Of a stretch of DNA of 63,881 nucleotides, positions 27,609 to 36,350 are shown one piece after another (the stretch's first letter is position 1; the number at the start of each line of letters is the position of its first letter). Source of the DNA: Pseudomonadota bacterium (lineage in GTDB: Bacteria; Pseudomonadota; Gammaproteobacteria; Burkholderiales; Burkholderiaceae_C); assembly GCA_031119395.1 (NCBI GenBank), contig JAVHYA010000022.1, forward strand, positions 1 to 63,881, given 5' to 3'. Position numbers and translations under genes: made by a program. The notes under the pieces are model-generated. The model saw only the letters and a list, made by a program, of their open reading frames with translations, had not been told where the DNA came from and made no database searches.

Positions 27609-27668
27609 TGCTACGTTTTTAATAGCATCTCGCGCCCGCCCGCCGGGCGTTACAGGCCGATCTGGCTT
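27609..27668 (+). repeat. dispersed GCTAT-type repeat overlapping the 3' end of the kinase gene
   Basis: A full copy: TGCTACGTTTTTAATAGC, CGCGCCCG...CGGGCG and AGGCCGATCTGGCTT. Its right third forms the last codons and the TAA stop (27650-27652) of the minus-strand kinase gene. Confidence 0.8.
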
Positions 27669-28552
27669 CGATCGATGCTGTAGTTCTGCGGACCGCGGCA
27701 CGCAATCTTGAGCGCACCGACACGGTTGCCCAGTTCGGCGCAGCGGCGCAGGTCCCAGCCCTGCTCCAGGCCATACAGCAGGCCGCCACGCCACGCATCG
27801 CCGCAGCCCGTGGGATCGACGATGGCGGTCGGCGTGACGGCGGGCACGTGCACCGACGCCCCCTCGGTCCAGACCTCGCAGCCGTCGGCCCCGAGCGTCA
27901 CGACCAGGCCCTTCACGCGGCGCGAGATGGCGGCGCTGTCCCAGCCCGTGCGGTCCGACAGCATCTTGCCTTCGTAGTCGTTCACCACCACCCAGTCGGC
28001 CTGGTCGACGAACTGGGCGAGTTCCTTGCCGTCGAACATCGGCAGGCCCTGGCCCGGGTCGAAGACGAAGGGAATGCCGGCCGCCTTGAACTGCGCCGCA
28101 TGCTGCACCATCGCCTCCCGCCCATCGGGCGCGACGATGCCCAGGCGGATGTCGCTGCGCGCCTCGATGCGCGTGATGTGCGCCTGCTGCATCGCACCCG
28201 GGTGGAAGGCCGTGATCTGGTTGTTGTCGCGGTCGGTCATGATCATGGCCTGCGCGGTGTAGCTGTCGGCCACCTCGCGGATGAATTCGGTGCCGACGCC
28301 CAGCGTGCGCAGGCGTTCGACGTAGTCGGCGCCGTCACTGCCCACGGTGGCCATGGGCAGCGCCTGCCCACCCAGCGCGTTCAGGCTGTAGGCGATGTTG
28401 CCGGCACACCCCCCGAAGTCCCGCCGCAGCCCGGGCACCAGGAAGGACACATTGAGGATGTGCAGCTGGTCCGGCAGGATCTGGTCGGCGAAGCGCCCCT
28501 CGAAATTCATGATCGTGTCGAAGGCGAGGGAACCGCAAATCACTGCTGCCAT
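27650..28552 (-). CDS. PfkB-family carbohydrate kinase (adenosine kinase-like)
   Basis: A 300-residue ribokinase-fold sugar or nucleoside kinase. The N-terminal substrate region is ICGSLAFDTIMNFEGRF, with RDFGGCAGNIAYSL (the GG hinge). The C-terminal signature is VDPTGCGDAWRGGLLYGL, containing the anion hole and catalytic Asp (DPTGCGD in place of the more common DTTGAGD). The substrate could be adenosine, ribose or a related sugar; sequence alone does not decide. It is the last gene of the accB-accC-prmA-DUF3426 line. The last residues (QIGL and stop) come from a dispersed repeat copy. The start lies 45 bases after the upstream gene's stop. Confidence 0.88.
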   Translation of the reverse strand: MAAVICGSLAFDTIMNFEGRFADQILPDQLHILNVSFLVPGLRRDFGGCAGNIAYSLNALGGQALPMATVGSDGADYVERLRTLGVGTEFIREVADSYTAQAMIMTDRDNNQITAFHPGAMQQAHITRIEARSDIRLGIVAPDGREAMVQHAAQFKAAGIPFVFDPGQGLPMFDGKELAQFVDQADWVVVNDYEGKMLSDRTGWDSAAISRRVKGLVVTLGADGCEVWTEGASVHVPAVTPTAIVDPTGCGDAWRGGLLYGLEQGWDLRRCAELGNRVGALKIACRGPQNYSIDRSQIGL

Positions 28553-28597
28553 GGAAGGTCCTGCAAAGGTGGGGGAAGAAAAGAAAAAGGATCGCGC

Positions 28598-29995
28598 TCA
28601 GGGATAGAAGGCCAGCAGGCTGTAGCCCACCACCGGTGGCACGCCGCCGCCCTCGGGCTGCTTCAGCGCGAGCGCGAGCGTGGCCGCCTGTTCGGCCCGG
28701 GGACCGAGCACGGCCGGCGCGGCGAATTCGCCGGGCTGGAACACGCGTCGAACCACGGGCCGCTCGTTGCCGTCGAGCAGCGACAGCTCGATCGCCGGCA
28801 TGGCCAGCGCGGTCGGCGACGCATTGCGCAGGCTGAAGAGCAGGCGGTAGCCCCCACCCTCGCGTTCGGGCGTGAAGGACGAACCATCGATGCGGATCGC
28901 GTCGATACGCCGCACCGGCGACAGCTCGCAACCGCTCAACTGGCACAGCGCGGCAAGCACCGGCCGCAGGCCCGGCTGCGTGGCGGCAAGCGCATCGCGC
29001 TCGTGCCGCAGCACCTGGAGCATCAACAGCAAGGCCGCGAGCAAGGCCAAGGTCAACAGCGCCGCTCGGTGGGGAGGCGGCTTCGGCGCTTCGACGGGTG
29101 CTTGCCCGATGTCGAGAAAGCTCGGCAGCGCCGGGGCCGGCGCGGCGGCCTCGGGCGCGGCCGGCTCTTCGGATGCCTGGCGCAAGGTCGCGGCCTCGTG
29201 GATGGAGGCAGACTTGTCCGCGACCGGCACGGTCGGCACCGTCGGTGCATCGGCATCGACCGCGGGGGATGCGTCAGCAGCAGCCTGTGCCTCGGCGCGT
29301 GCACGCGCGCGCGACTCGCGCAGCGCCTGGATGCGCGCGCGCCGCAGCGCCTTCTGCAGCTGCGCATTGACCGCCTCGTCCACCGGGGACGGCGGCATCA
29401 CGCCCTCGCCGGACGCGGCCCGGTCCCCCGACGGCCGGCTCGCGGCGCCCAGGGGCCAGGGCTCATCGGCCACGATGGCGGGCAGGTCGGCGGGAAGAGG
29501 CAGCCAGCCAGCATTGGACGCCGGCGCGGTCGGCTCCGTGGTCGAGGTGCTCGACAGCGAACTGGACATCTCCGGCGCCTGCGCAGCGTCGGACTCGGCC
29601 AGGAGGAGACCAGAGGGCGACGCGACGCGTGCCGACGAGGACCCCAGATCCAGGAGGTCACGCGCAGGCCAGCCTGCATCCGGCGCCGCGGGCATGGGCA
29701 GACCATCGGGCTCGACGAAGTCGTCCTCGTCGAGCGACGCAGGCGCCGTGCCGACGGCGTCGTTCAGGTCGGGCGAGGCGGAATCGGATGCGGCAAAGTG
29801 CGCATCGGACGAAGGGGCAGATGATGGCGCCGCCGGTGCGCTCGGCACGCCATCTTCCGAGTCCTGCAGGTCCAGCGTGGCATCGAAGACCTGGCTGCAC
29901 CGGCCGCAGCGCACCCAGCCTTCGGAGATGCGGAGCTGGTCACGCACCACCTTGAATGCAGTCGAGCATGCAGGGCAGCGGGTGACAAGGCTCAT
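28598..29995 (-). CDS. zinc-ribbon and DUF3426 domain membrane protein
   Basis: A 465-residue protein. The N-terminus is a four-Cys zinc ribbon of the MJ0042 type (TRCPACSTAFKV, then WVRCGRCSQVFDA). A long, low-complexity Ala/Pro/Ser/Asp-rich linker fills about residues 50-290. One membrane helix (ALLTLALLAALLLMLQVL) follows, then a DUF3426 domain of about 150 residues with CQLSGCEL and RNASPTALAMPAIELSLLDG. Such proteins are found directly after prmA in Burkholderiales, as here (53 bases). Function unknown; the layout suggests a cytosolic metal-binding head and an exported beta-rich domain. Confidence 0.88.
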   Translation of the reverse strand: MSLVTRCPACSTAFKVVRDQLRISEGWVRCGRCSQVFDATLDLQDSEDGVPSAPAAPSSAPSSDAHFAASDSASPDLNDAVGTAPASLDEDDFVEPDGLPMPAAPDAGWPARDLLDLGSSSARVASPSGLLLAESDAAQAPEMSSSLSSTSTTEPTAPASNAGWLPLPADLPAIVADEPWPLGAASRPSGDRAASGEGVMPPSPVDEAVNAQLQKALRRARIQALRESRARARAEAQAAADASPAVDADAPTVPTVPVADKSASIHEAATLRQASEEPAAPEAAAPAPALPSFLDIGQAPVEAPKPPPHRAALLTLALLAALLLMLQVLRHERDALAATQPGLRPVLAALCQLSGCELSPVRRIDAIRIDGSSFTPEREGGGYRLLFSLRNASPTALAMPAIELSLLDGNERPVVRRVFQPGEFAAPAVLGPRAEQAATLALALKQPEGGGVPPVVGYSLLAFYP

Positions 29996-30048
29996 GGGTG
30001 AGGGATTGTAGGGGCGCCCCTGACTGCGCCACCGCTGCAGGCCGGGCG

Positions 30049-30936
30049 TCAGCGCCGCGCGGTCATGAGGATCCAGCCGTCCTCGGTGTCGCTGACTTCC
30101 AGCGCCAGATACGGCGCATAGGCCGCCTTCAATTCGTCGGCCTGGCGCTCCAGGATGCCTGCCAGCACCAGCGCGCCACCCGGGCGCACATGTGCGCACA
30201 GCAGCGGGGCCAGCACCTTCAGCGGCGTGGCAAGAATGTTCGCGAGCACCGTGTCGTAGTCGCCCCGGGCGAGCTCGGGCAGGCCGGCGTGGAGCCGCAC
30301 GCCATTGGCCTCGGCATTCAGTTCGGTCGATTGCACCGCCGCCGGGTCGATGTCGACCGCGTCGATCTCGCCTGCACCGAACTTGGCCGCACCGATGGCC
30401 AGGATGCCCGAGCCGCAGCCGTAGTCGAGCACCCGGGCACCGGCACCGCCCTGCCCGCGCGTGGCGATCCAGCGCAAGCACATGCGGGTGGTCGGGTGCG
30501 TGCCGGTTCCGAAGGCGAGCCCCGGGTCGAGCCGGATGACCTGCCGCGCCGCGGCCGGCGGCTCGTGCCAGGTCGGCACGATCCAGAAGGTGGGCGTGAT
30601 CTCCACCGGCGCGAACTGGGACTGGGTCAGCCGCACCCAGTCCTGCTCGGCGACCTCGGCGGTGCCGATGATTTCGCAACCTTCGAAGAAGTCCTGGGCC
30701 ACGAGCACATCGGCCGCATGGCGCGCCGCGCCTTCCTCGGCGAACAGGGCGACCACGCGCGAGCGCTGCCAGCCCTCGCGCGGCGGAGGCATGCCCGGCT
30801 CGCCGAAGAGCGCCTGCTCGGCATCGGTCTGTGCGTCGGCGTCCTCGACCGAGATGCTCAGGGCGTCGAGCGCCTCGAGCGCCTCGCCCAGCACCTCGAC
30901 GCGCTCCTCGGGTGCCAGCAGGCGCAGTTCAAACAT
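30049..30936 (-). CDS. prmA: ribosomal protein L11 methyltransferase
   Basis: A 295-residue SAM-dependent enzyme that trimethylates amino groups of ribosomal protein L11. The N-terminal substrate-recruiting domain (FELRLLAPEERVEVLGEALEAL) precedes the methyltransferase core: FGTGTHPTTRMCL, SAM-binding LDYGCGSGILAIGAAKFG, DIDPAAVQST and the catalytic-loop block VLANILATPL. The length matches the family. The start at 30936 was chosen over one 48 bases upstream, whose extra residues are unlike the family. It follows accC after a 168-base spacer that contains hairpins. Confidence 0.96.
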   Translation of the reverse strand: MFELRLLAPEERVEVLGEALEALDALSISVEDADAQTDAEQALFGEPGMPPPREGWQRSRVVALFAEEGAARHAADVLVAQDFFEGCEIIGTAEVAEQDWVRLTQSQFAPVEITPTFWIVPTWHEPPAAARQVIRLDPGLAFGTGTHPTTRMCLRWIATRGQGGAGARVLDYGCGSGILAIGAAKFGAGEIDAVDIDPAAVQSTELNAEANGVRLHAGLPELARGDYDTVLANILATPLKVLAPLLCAHVRPGGALVLAGILERQADELKAAYAPYLALEVSDTEDGWILMTARR

Positions 30937-30982
30937 GGTCCGTCGCCCCTTTCGATGCTTCGCGATCCCCGCTCGCCTCGCC

Positions 30983-31090
30983 ACTCAGCGGCTCAAGCCG
31001 AGGACATGCGCGCAACCGGCCTTGGCCCGTCCTGAGCATGCCGAAGGGCCGGGCCGCTGCATGTGCTCCCTCGCAGGGGGAGCACCGCAG
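30983..31090. other. GC-rich spacer with hairpins between accC and prmA
   Basis: The spacer holds a perfect 8-bp stem GTGCTCCC (31063-31070) against GGGAGCAC (31078-31085), and a GGCCCG/CGGGCC-type pairing near 31024-31055. There is no T-tract and no plausible gene. It looks like a family-specific intergenic element of a different type from the GCTAT repeat. Confidence 0.4.
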
Positions 31091-31104
31091 GCGCATGGGG
31101 GTGG

Positions 31105-32454
31105 TCAACGTTTGTGCGCCGCCATCCACTCCTCGAGGTAGTGGATGTTGGTGCCGCCGGCCATGAATTTCGAATCGACCATCAACTCGCGGTGCAGCGG
31201 GATGTTGGTCAGGATGCCCTCGACCACCGTCTCGTTGAGCGCCGTGCGCATGCGCGCCATCGCCTGCTCGCGCGTGTCGCCGTAGACGATGATCTTGCCG
31301 ATCATCGAGTCGTAGTTCGGCGGCACGAAGTAGTTCGTGTACGCATGCGAATCCACACGCACGCCGGGACCGCCCGGCGAGTGCCACATCGTGATGCGGC
31401 CCGGAGAAGGCGTGAACTTGTACGGGTCTTCGGCGTTGATGCGGCACTCGATCGCGTGGCCGCGCATCTCGATCTGGCGCTGGGTGAAGGGCAGGCGCTC
31501 GCCGGCCGCCACCATGATCTGCGTCTTCACGATGTCGATGCCGGTGGTGAACTCCGTGACCGGATGCTCCACCTGCACGCGCGTGTTCATCTCGATGAAA
31601 TAGAACTCGCCGTTCTCGTACAGGAACTCGAACGTCCCCGCGCCCCGGTAGCCGATCTTCTTGCAGGCCGCCGCGCAGCGCTCGCCGATCTTCTCGATCA
31701 GCTTGCGCGGGATGCCCGGCGCCGGCGATTCCTCGATCACCTTCTGGTGGCGCCGCTGCATGGAGCAGTCGCGCTCACCCAGGTAGACCGCGTTCTTGTG
31801 CTTGTCGGCGAGGACCTGGATCTCGATGTGGCGCGGGTTCTGGAGGAACTTCTCCATGTACACGGCCGGATTGTTGAAGGCCGCAGCCGCTTCGGCCTTC
31901 GTCATCTGGATCGCATTGATCAGTGCCGCCTCGGTGTGCACCACGCGCATGCCGCGGCCACCGCCACCGCCCGCGGCCTTGATGATGACCGGGTAGCCGA
32001 TGGCCTTGGCGATGCGCTTGTTCGCCGCCGGATCGTCGGACAGCTCGCCGTCCGAACCGGGCACGCAGGGCACGCCGGCCTTGAGCATGGTCTGCTTGGC
32101 CGACACCTTGTCGCCCATGATGCGGATCGACTCCGGCGTCGGGCCGATGAACTGGAAGCCGCTCTGCTCCACGCGCTCGGCGAAGTTGGCGTTCTCGCTG
32201 AGGAAGCCATAGCCGGGGTGGATGGCTTCGGCATCGGTCACCTCGGCCGCCGAGATGATGGCCGGCATGTTCAGGTAACTCTGGCCGGAGGGCGCCGGGC
32301 CGATGCAGACCGCCTCGTCGGCCAGTTTCACGTACTTGGCTTCGCGGTCGGCCTCGGAATAGACCATCACGGCCTTGACGCCCAGCTCGGCGCAGGCTCG
32401 CTGAATTCGCAGGGCAATCTCGCCTCGGTTGGCGACCAGGATCTTCTTAAACAT
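31105..32454 (-). CDS. accC: acetyl-CoA carboxylase biotin carboxylase subunit
   Basis: A 449-residue ATP-grasp enzyme that carboxylates the biotin on AccB, the first half-reaction of malonyl-CoA synthesis. Visible are [16 protein letters not shown] at the N-terminus, the glycine-rich ATP lid [12 protein letters not shown], the catalytic [14 protein letters not shown] and the conserved Arg region. Length is typical. The real start is the ATG at 32454, because only that frame continues into the full protein. A near-copy of its first 34 bases lies 118 bases upstream and starts a 41-codon micro-ORF that ends eight bases into accC (listed separately). Confidence 0.97.
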   Translation of the reverse strand: MFKKILVANRGEIALRIQRACAELGVKAVMVYSEADREAKYVKLADEAVCIGPAPSGQSYLNMPAIISAAEVTDAEAIHPGYGFLSENANFAERVEQSGFQFIGPTPESIRIMGDKVSAKQTMLKAGVPCVPGSDGELSDDPAANKRIAKAIGYPVIIKAAGGGGGRGMRVVHTEAALINAIQMTKAEAAAAFNNPAVYMEKFLQNPRHIEIQVLADKHKNAVYLGERDCSMQRRHQKVIEESPAPGIPRKLIEKIGERCAAACKKIGYRGAGTFEFLYENGEFYFIEMNTRVQVEHPVTEFTTGIDIVKTQIMVAAGERLPFTQRQIEMRGHAIECRINAEDPYKFTPSPGRITMWHSPGGPGVRVDSHAYTNYFVPPNYDSMIGKIIVYGDTREQAMARMRTALNETVVEGILTNIPLHRELMVDSKFMAGGTNIHYLEEWMAAHKR

Positions 32455-32572
32455 TGCACTCTCCGCGGCTCGACTGCCCGCACGCTGCGCGTGCCCGTGC
32501 AATGTGCCGGCCTTCGGCCGTCCGCGCAGAGGCGCGAGCGCCGCGGTTGGCGACCAGGATCTTCTTGAACAT
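32447..32572 (-). CDS. micro-ORF made by duplication of the accC start
   Basis: A 41-codon frame begins seven bases after the accB stop. Its first ten residues ([10 protein letters not shown]) equal those of AccC; the rest is Arg/Ala-rich and unlike any protein. The stop TAA overlaps the accC start region (accC ATG 32454-32452, stop 32449-32447). The 34 bases at 32539-32572 and 32421-32454 differ at two positions. Translation of this frame could couple accC to accB or reduce it; whether it is translated is unknown. Confidence 0.45.
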   Translation of the reverse strand: MFKKILVANRGARASARTAEGRHIARARAACGQSSRGECNV

Positions 32573-32579
32573 CAAGAAC

Positions 32580-33041
32580 TCACTCGATGATGAACAGCGG
32601 CTGGCCGTACTCGACGGCCTGGCCGTTCTCGCCGAGGATCTTGGTCACGGTGCCGGATTTGTCGGCCTCGATCTCGTTGAGGATCTTCATGGCCTCGATG
32701 ATGCAGAGCGTGTCGCCCTCCTTCACCTGGGCGCCGACTTCGACGAAAGCCGGGGCGCCGGGGCTGGCCGAGCGGTAGAAGGTACCGACCATCGGCGACT
32801 TCACGACGTGACCTGCGGGCTCGGCGGCCGGGGCGGCGGCCGCGGGCGCCGCGGGAGCCGCAGCCGGCGCCGCCGCCGGAGCGCCTGCGGGCGCAGCAGC
32901 TAACGCCTGCACGTACTGCACGGGCGCGGCTTCGCCGCCCTTGACGATGCGGACCTTGCCTTCGGCTTCGGTGATCTCGAGTTCGGAAATATTGGATTCA
33001 GACACCAGGTCGATCAGTGTCTTGAGTTTGCGCAGATCCAT
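32580..33041 (-). CDS. accB: acetyl-CoA carboxylase biotin carboxyl carrier protein
   Basis: A 153-residue carrier. The N-terminal part ([22 protein letters not shown]) is the AccB dimerisation region. An Ala/Pro linker follows, and a biotinyl domain ends the protein with the biotin attachment motif EAMKIL and the thumb region [18 protein letters not shown]. It carries CO2 from AccC to the transcarboxylase. The accB-accC order is standard, though the spacer is unusually long because of the accC start duplication. Confidence 0.96.
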   Translation of the reverse strand: MDLRKLKTLIDLVSESNISELEITEAEGKVRIVKGGEAAPVQYVQALAAAPAGAPAAAPAAAPAAPAAAAPAAEPAGHVVKSPMVGTFYRSASPGAPAFVEVGAQVKEGDTLCIIEAMKILNEIEADKSGTVTKILGENGQAVEYGQPLFIIE

Positions 33042-33143
33042 GGTCCTCCAGCGCGCCGGCTTTGCCGGTCAATCGGTTTCAACTCACCTGAAAATCGGCT
33101 TACTGCAGCGTTCTAACGCCATCGCCGATAAGAGCGCCGGATT

Positions 33144-33686
33144 CTATCCGTGAACTTGTCCACGCCGCCAAGCGTCGAGGTCGGCGGGCTCGAGCTTGCC
33201 CATTTTACGTGCAAGCACCGCACCCTCCCGGTCCAGGACCAGCGTGAACGGCAGCCCTCCGCTGGTGTTTCCCAGGCGCTTGACGAGGTCGGTGCCCTGC
33301 AGACCCGCCATGCCGTTGGGGAAGCTGACCGGCGTTCGTTCCAGGAACTTGCGCACCGCACTGGGTTGATCGATGGCCAATCCCGCCACTTGCCAGCCGT
33401 TGGCGGCCTGATCGCGAAAGAAGCGGTCGAGCATGGGCAATTCTTCCACGCACGGCGGGCACCAGGTGGCCCAGAAGTTGAGGAGCAGCGGCTTCCCCTT
33501 GAGGCTGGCCATCGCGAGTTGGCCGCCCTCGGGACGATCGAAGGTCTGGCCCCAGAACGTGGCATCGAGCGCCTCGCCGCTCGCGCCACCCGCCAGCCCG
33601 TGGCGCCACCAGGCGCCCGCGGCACCGGCCGCCGCCGCCGCAACGGCCACACCGCCGAACAGCCAGTTTCGTCGCGAAGGATTCAT
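33144..33686 (-). CDS. TlpA-type thioredoxin-like disulfide reductase
   Basis: A 180-residue membrane-anchored or exported thioredoxin-fold protein. Residues 6-28 are a hydrophobic signal anchor with a positive N-terminus (MNPSRRNWLFGGVAVAAAA). The redox motif is WATWCPPC, preceded by SLKGKPLLLNF; the cis-Pro region is GGLPFTLVLDREG. Family members keep periplasmic thiols reduced, often for cytochrome c or specific client proteins; no cytochrome maturation gene other than the YpjD-like gene is in the window. It starts seven bases after the upstream hypothetical gene's stop, so they form one unit. Confidence 0.88.
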   Translation of the reverse strand: MNPSRRNWLFGGVAVAAAAAGAAGAWWRHGLAGGASGEALDATFWGQTFDRPEGGQLAMASLKGKPLLLNFWATWCPPCVEELPMLDRFFRDQAANGWQVAGLAIDQPSAVRKFLERTPVSFPNGMAGLQGTDLVKRLGNTSGGLPFTLVLDREGAVLARKMGKLEPADLDAWRRGQVHG

Positions 33687-33693
33687 GGTCGTC

Positions 33694-34278
33694 TCAACTT
33701 GCCAAGAGGCGCCGGACTGCGGCGAGGTCGCCTCGCGGCACGCGGCCCTGCGTGTCCGGACGCAGCGCACCGCGCAGATCGTCCAGGTCGTAGATCAGCA
33801 GGTGCACGCCCACCTCGGTGCCCAGCGCCCGACTGCGCGCATGCACGCTCAGCGCCTCGACCTGCTCGCCGTGGAAGCCCGTGACCATGCGCGGCTCGTA
33901 GTCCACGTGATGGTCGATCAGGGCGATCTCGGCGGACTTGGGGTCGTCGCAGAAGAGCTGGATGTAGATATCGGACAGCCGCGTCGCCGTGCCGTGCCAC
34001 ACCGCGCCGGCCAGGTACGGACGGAAGGCAGCCATGTGCTCCATCCATTCGAGCGCCAGCGCCCGCAGCGCCTGCAGCTCGACCGGCTGGGTGTCCGCAC
34101 AGAACAACTGGATGTAGTCGCGCACCTCGGCTTCGATCTCGTCGTTGTTCGGCAGCGCCGTGCGCGCGGGCAGCCCGAGATCGCGCACCGCGCGCCGCTT
34201 GGCGGCGCCGTACTCCAGCCCTTCCTCGACGATGAGGCGGGCGGCCGTTGCGGCGATGTCGCGCTTGCCGGTGTCCAT
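33694..34278 (-). CDS. conserved-looking hypothetical protein next to mpl
   Basis: A 194-residue soluble protein. The N-terminal helical part (KRDIAATAARLIVEEGLEYGAAKRRAVRDL) is followed by an acidic stretch (NNDEIEAEVRDYIQLF) and a mixed alpha/beta C-terminal half (GTATRLSDIYIQLFCDDP, EVGVHLLIYDLDDLRGAL). The second half hints at a nucleotidyltransferase-like fold, but no catalytic motif is clear enough to name. It is divergent from mpl (68 bases) and seven bases upstream of the thioredoxin-like gene. Function unknown. Confidence 0.75.
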   Translation of the reverse strand: MDTGKRDIAATAARLIVEEGLEYGAAKRRAVRDLGLPARTALPNNDEIEAEVRDYIQLFCADTQPVELQALRALALEWMEHMAAFRPYLAGAVWHGTATRLSDIYIQLFCDDPKSAEIALIDHHVDYEPRMVTGFHGEQVEALSVHARSRALGTEVGVHLLIYDLDDLRGALRPDTQGRVPRGDLAAVRRLLAS

Positions 34279-34346
34279 CGGGCCATTGTGCCCGCAGTGC
34301 AGTTTTCCGCGCCGATCGCCCTGCGCCCCGTCCCTAGAATCGGCCG

Positions 34347-35756
34347 ATGCACATTCACATCCTCGGCATTTGCGGCACCTTCATGGGCGGACTGGCCGCC
34401 CTGGCGCGCGAGGCCGGGCACCGCGTGACCGGCTGCGACGCAGGGGTCTACCCGCCGATGAGCGACCAGTTGCGCGCCCTCGGCATCGAGCTGATCGAAG
34501 GCTATGGCGCCGACCAGATCGCCCTGGAGCCCGACATGTATGTGATCGGCAACGTGGTCTCCCGCGCGCGCCTGCCCGACGGCAGCCCCAAGTTCCCCTT
34601 GATGGAAGCGATCCTCGACGCCGGGGCGCCCTACACCAGCGGCCCGCAGTGGCTGGCCGAGCATGTGCTGCAGGGCCGCCACGTGCTGGCGGTTGCCGGC
34701 ACGCACGGCAAGACCACGACGACCTCGATGCTGGCCTGGGTGCTGGAGCAGGCCGGCCTGCAGCCAGGGTTCCTCGTTGGCGGCGTGCCGCTGGATTTCG
34801 GCGTTTCGGCCCGCCTCGGTCGAGGCCGTGCCTTCGTGATTGAAGCGGACGAATACGACACCGCCTTCTTCGACAAGCGCAGCAAGTTCGTGCACTACCG
34901 CCCGCGCACGGCGATCCTGAACAACCTGGAGTTCGACCACGCGGACATCTTCGACGACCTGGCCGCGATCGAGCGGCAGTTCCACCACCTCGTGCGCACC
35001 GTGCCTGCCAGCGGCCGGCTGGTCGTCAATGCGGCCGAGGACAGCCTCGCGCGCGTGCTGGCCAAGGGCTGCTGGAGCCCCGTGGCCGGCTTCGGGGCCA
35101 CCGGCAGCGATGCGCAATGGCAGGTCGAGGGTGCGCAACATGCCTTCGACGTGCTGTGCGACGGCCGCGTGCTGGGTCGCGTCGAGTGGGCGCTGACCGG
35201 CGAGCACAACCAGCTCAACGCGCTGGCCGCCATCGCCGCGGCCGAGCATGTGGGTGTCGCCCCCGCCGACGCGGCGCGTGCGCTGAGCGCGTTCCGCAAC
35301 GTGCGCCGGCGCATGGAGGTGCGCGGCGAGGTGGCGCGCGGCGACGGCCCGGCCCTCACGGTGTATGACGATTTCGCGCACCACCCGACCGCCATCCGCA
35401 CCACGCTCGACGGCCTGCGCCGCCGCCTGGATGCCCAGGGCCGCCAGGCCGAGCGCATCCTGGCCGTGTTCGAGCCACGCAGCAACACCATGAAGCTCGG
35501 CACCATGGCCGCCCAGCTGCCCGGCAGCCTCGACGATGCCGAACTGGCCTTCTGCCACACGGCCGGGCTGGACTGGGATGCCGCCGCCGCACTCGCGCCC
35601 ATGGGCGAGCGCGCGCGCACCGCCGGCGACATCGACACGCTGGTGGCCCAGGTGGCCGCGGCGGCCCAGCCCGGCGACCACATCGTGTGCATGAGCAACG
35701 GCGGCTTCGGTGGCGTGCACGACCGCCTGCTGGCCGCCCTGCGTGCGGGCCGCTGA
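34347..35756 (+). CDS. mpl: UDP-N-acetylmuramate:L-alanyl-gamma-D-glutamyl-meso-diaminopimelate ligase
   Basis: A 469-residue Mur ligase for peptidoglycan recycling: it attaches the recovered tripeptide directly to UDP-MurNAc. The start MHIHILGICGTFMGGLA is characteristic of Mpl. ATP-binding [28 protein letters not shown] and NNLEFDHADIF follow, and the C-terminal domain has YDDFAHHPTAI. The last three blocks distinguish it from MurC, which is also in the window (62406). With AmpD (21541) it completes cytosolic muropeptide re-use. It is followed by the cupin gene after 13 bases. Confidence 0.95.
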   Translation: MHIHILGICGTFMGGLAALAREAGHRVTGCDAGVYPPMSDQLRALGIELIEGYGADQIALEPDMYVIGNVVSRARLPDGSPKFPLMEAILDAGAPYTSGPQWLAEHVLQGRHVLAVAGTHGKTTTTSMLAWVLEQAGLQPGFLVGGVPLDFGVSARLGRGRAFVIEADEYDTAFFDKRSKFVHYRPRTAILNNLEFDHADIFDDLAAIERQFHHLVRTVPASGRLVVNAAEDSLARVLAKGCWSPVAGFGATGSDAQWQVEGAQHAFDVLCDGRVLGRVEWALTGEHNQLNALAAIAAAEHVGVAPADAARALSAFRNVRRRMEVRGEVARGDGPALTVYDDFAHHPTAIRTTLDGLRRRLDAQGRQAERILAVFEPRSNTMKLGTMAAQLPGSLDDAELAFCHTAGLDWDAAAALAPMGERARTAGDIDTLVAQVAAAAQPGDHIVCMSNGGFGGVHDRLLAALRAGR

Positions 35757-35769
35757 GGGAAGCTGCACC

Positions 35770-36270
35770 ATGCGCGCGCGCCAGCTCATCGACACCCTCG
35801 GCCTGCAGCCTCATCCCGAAGGCGGCTGGTTCCGCGAAGTGTTCCGCTCCGGTGCCCAGGTGGGCTGTGGCGATGGCCGACCGCCCCGCGCCGCCCTGAC
35901 CAGCATCTACTTCCTGCTCGAGGCCGGCCAGCACTCCCGCTGGCACCGCGTGCGCTCCGACGAGCTGTGGGTGCACGTCGAAGGCGTGCCGCTCACACTG
36001 TGGGCCTGCGACGCCGCCCTGCGCACCGCCCCCTCCCACGTGCGCCTGGGGCCGGTCGATGCACACGGCACGCGGCCGCAACACGTGATCCCGGCCGGCC
36101 AATGGCAGGCGGCGCAACCGGTCACGGCGCATGCGAGCGGCGACTACAGCCTGGTCGCCTGCGCCGTGGCCCCGGGCTTCGACTTCGCCGACTTCACCCT
36201 CATGGCGCCCGAGGGCGACGAGGCCGCCGCGCTGCGCCACCACTGGCCGGAGCTGGCCCGTTTCATCTGA
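35770..36270 (+). CDS. cupin-fold protein of the DUF985 family
   Basis: A 166-residue single-domain cupin. Family motifs: LQPHPEGGWFREVFRS at the start, TSIYFLLEAGQHSRWHRVRSDELWVHVEG with the His/Glu metal-type positions, and ACAVAPGFDFADFTLMAP near the end. Ligand and reaction are unknown; relatives bind small sugars or nucleotides in crystal structures, as I recall. It probably shares a transcript with mpl. The start at 35770 follows mpl closely; the longer upstream frame would overlap mpl and lacks family sequence. Confidence 0.85.
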   Translation: MRARQLIDTLGLQPHPEGGWFREVFRSGAQVGCGDGRPPRAALTSIYFLLEAGQHSRWHRVRSDELWVHVEGVPLTLWACDAALRTAPSHVRLGPVDAHGTRPQHVIPAGQWQAAQPVTAHASGDYSLVACAVAPGFDFADFTLMAPEGDEAAALRHHWPELARFI

Positions 36271-36286
36271 CGACGCGCGCCAGGGC

Positions 36287-36344
36287 GCTATTCATTTCGT
36301 AGCTGCTCGCGCCCACGGGATGGGCGCTGCAGCCACTTTTTGCT
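36287..36344 (+). repeat. dispersed GCTAT-type repeat between the cupin gene and aroG
   Basis: GCTATTCATTTCGTAGC hairpin, TGCTCGCGCCCA...TGGGCGC hairpin and GCAGCCACTTTTTGCTC end. It occupies the gap between two convergent genes and may serve as a bidirectional stop. Confidence 0.75.
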
Positions 36345-36350
36345 CGAGAC

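Noticed and set aside
34347-35756. mpl considered as a second murC
   Set aside because: The N-terminus HIHILGICGTFMGGLA and FFDKRSKF block are Mpl-type; true MurC is at 62406.
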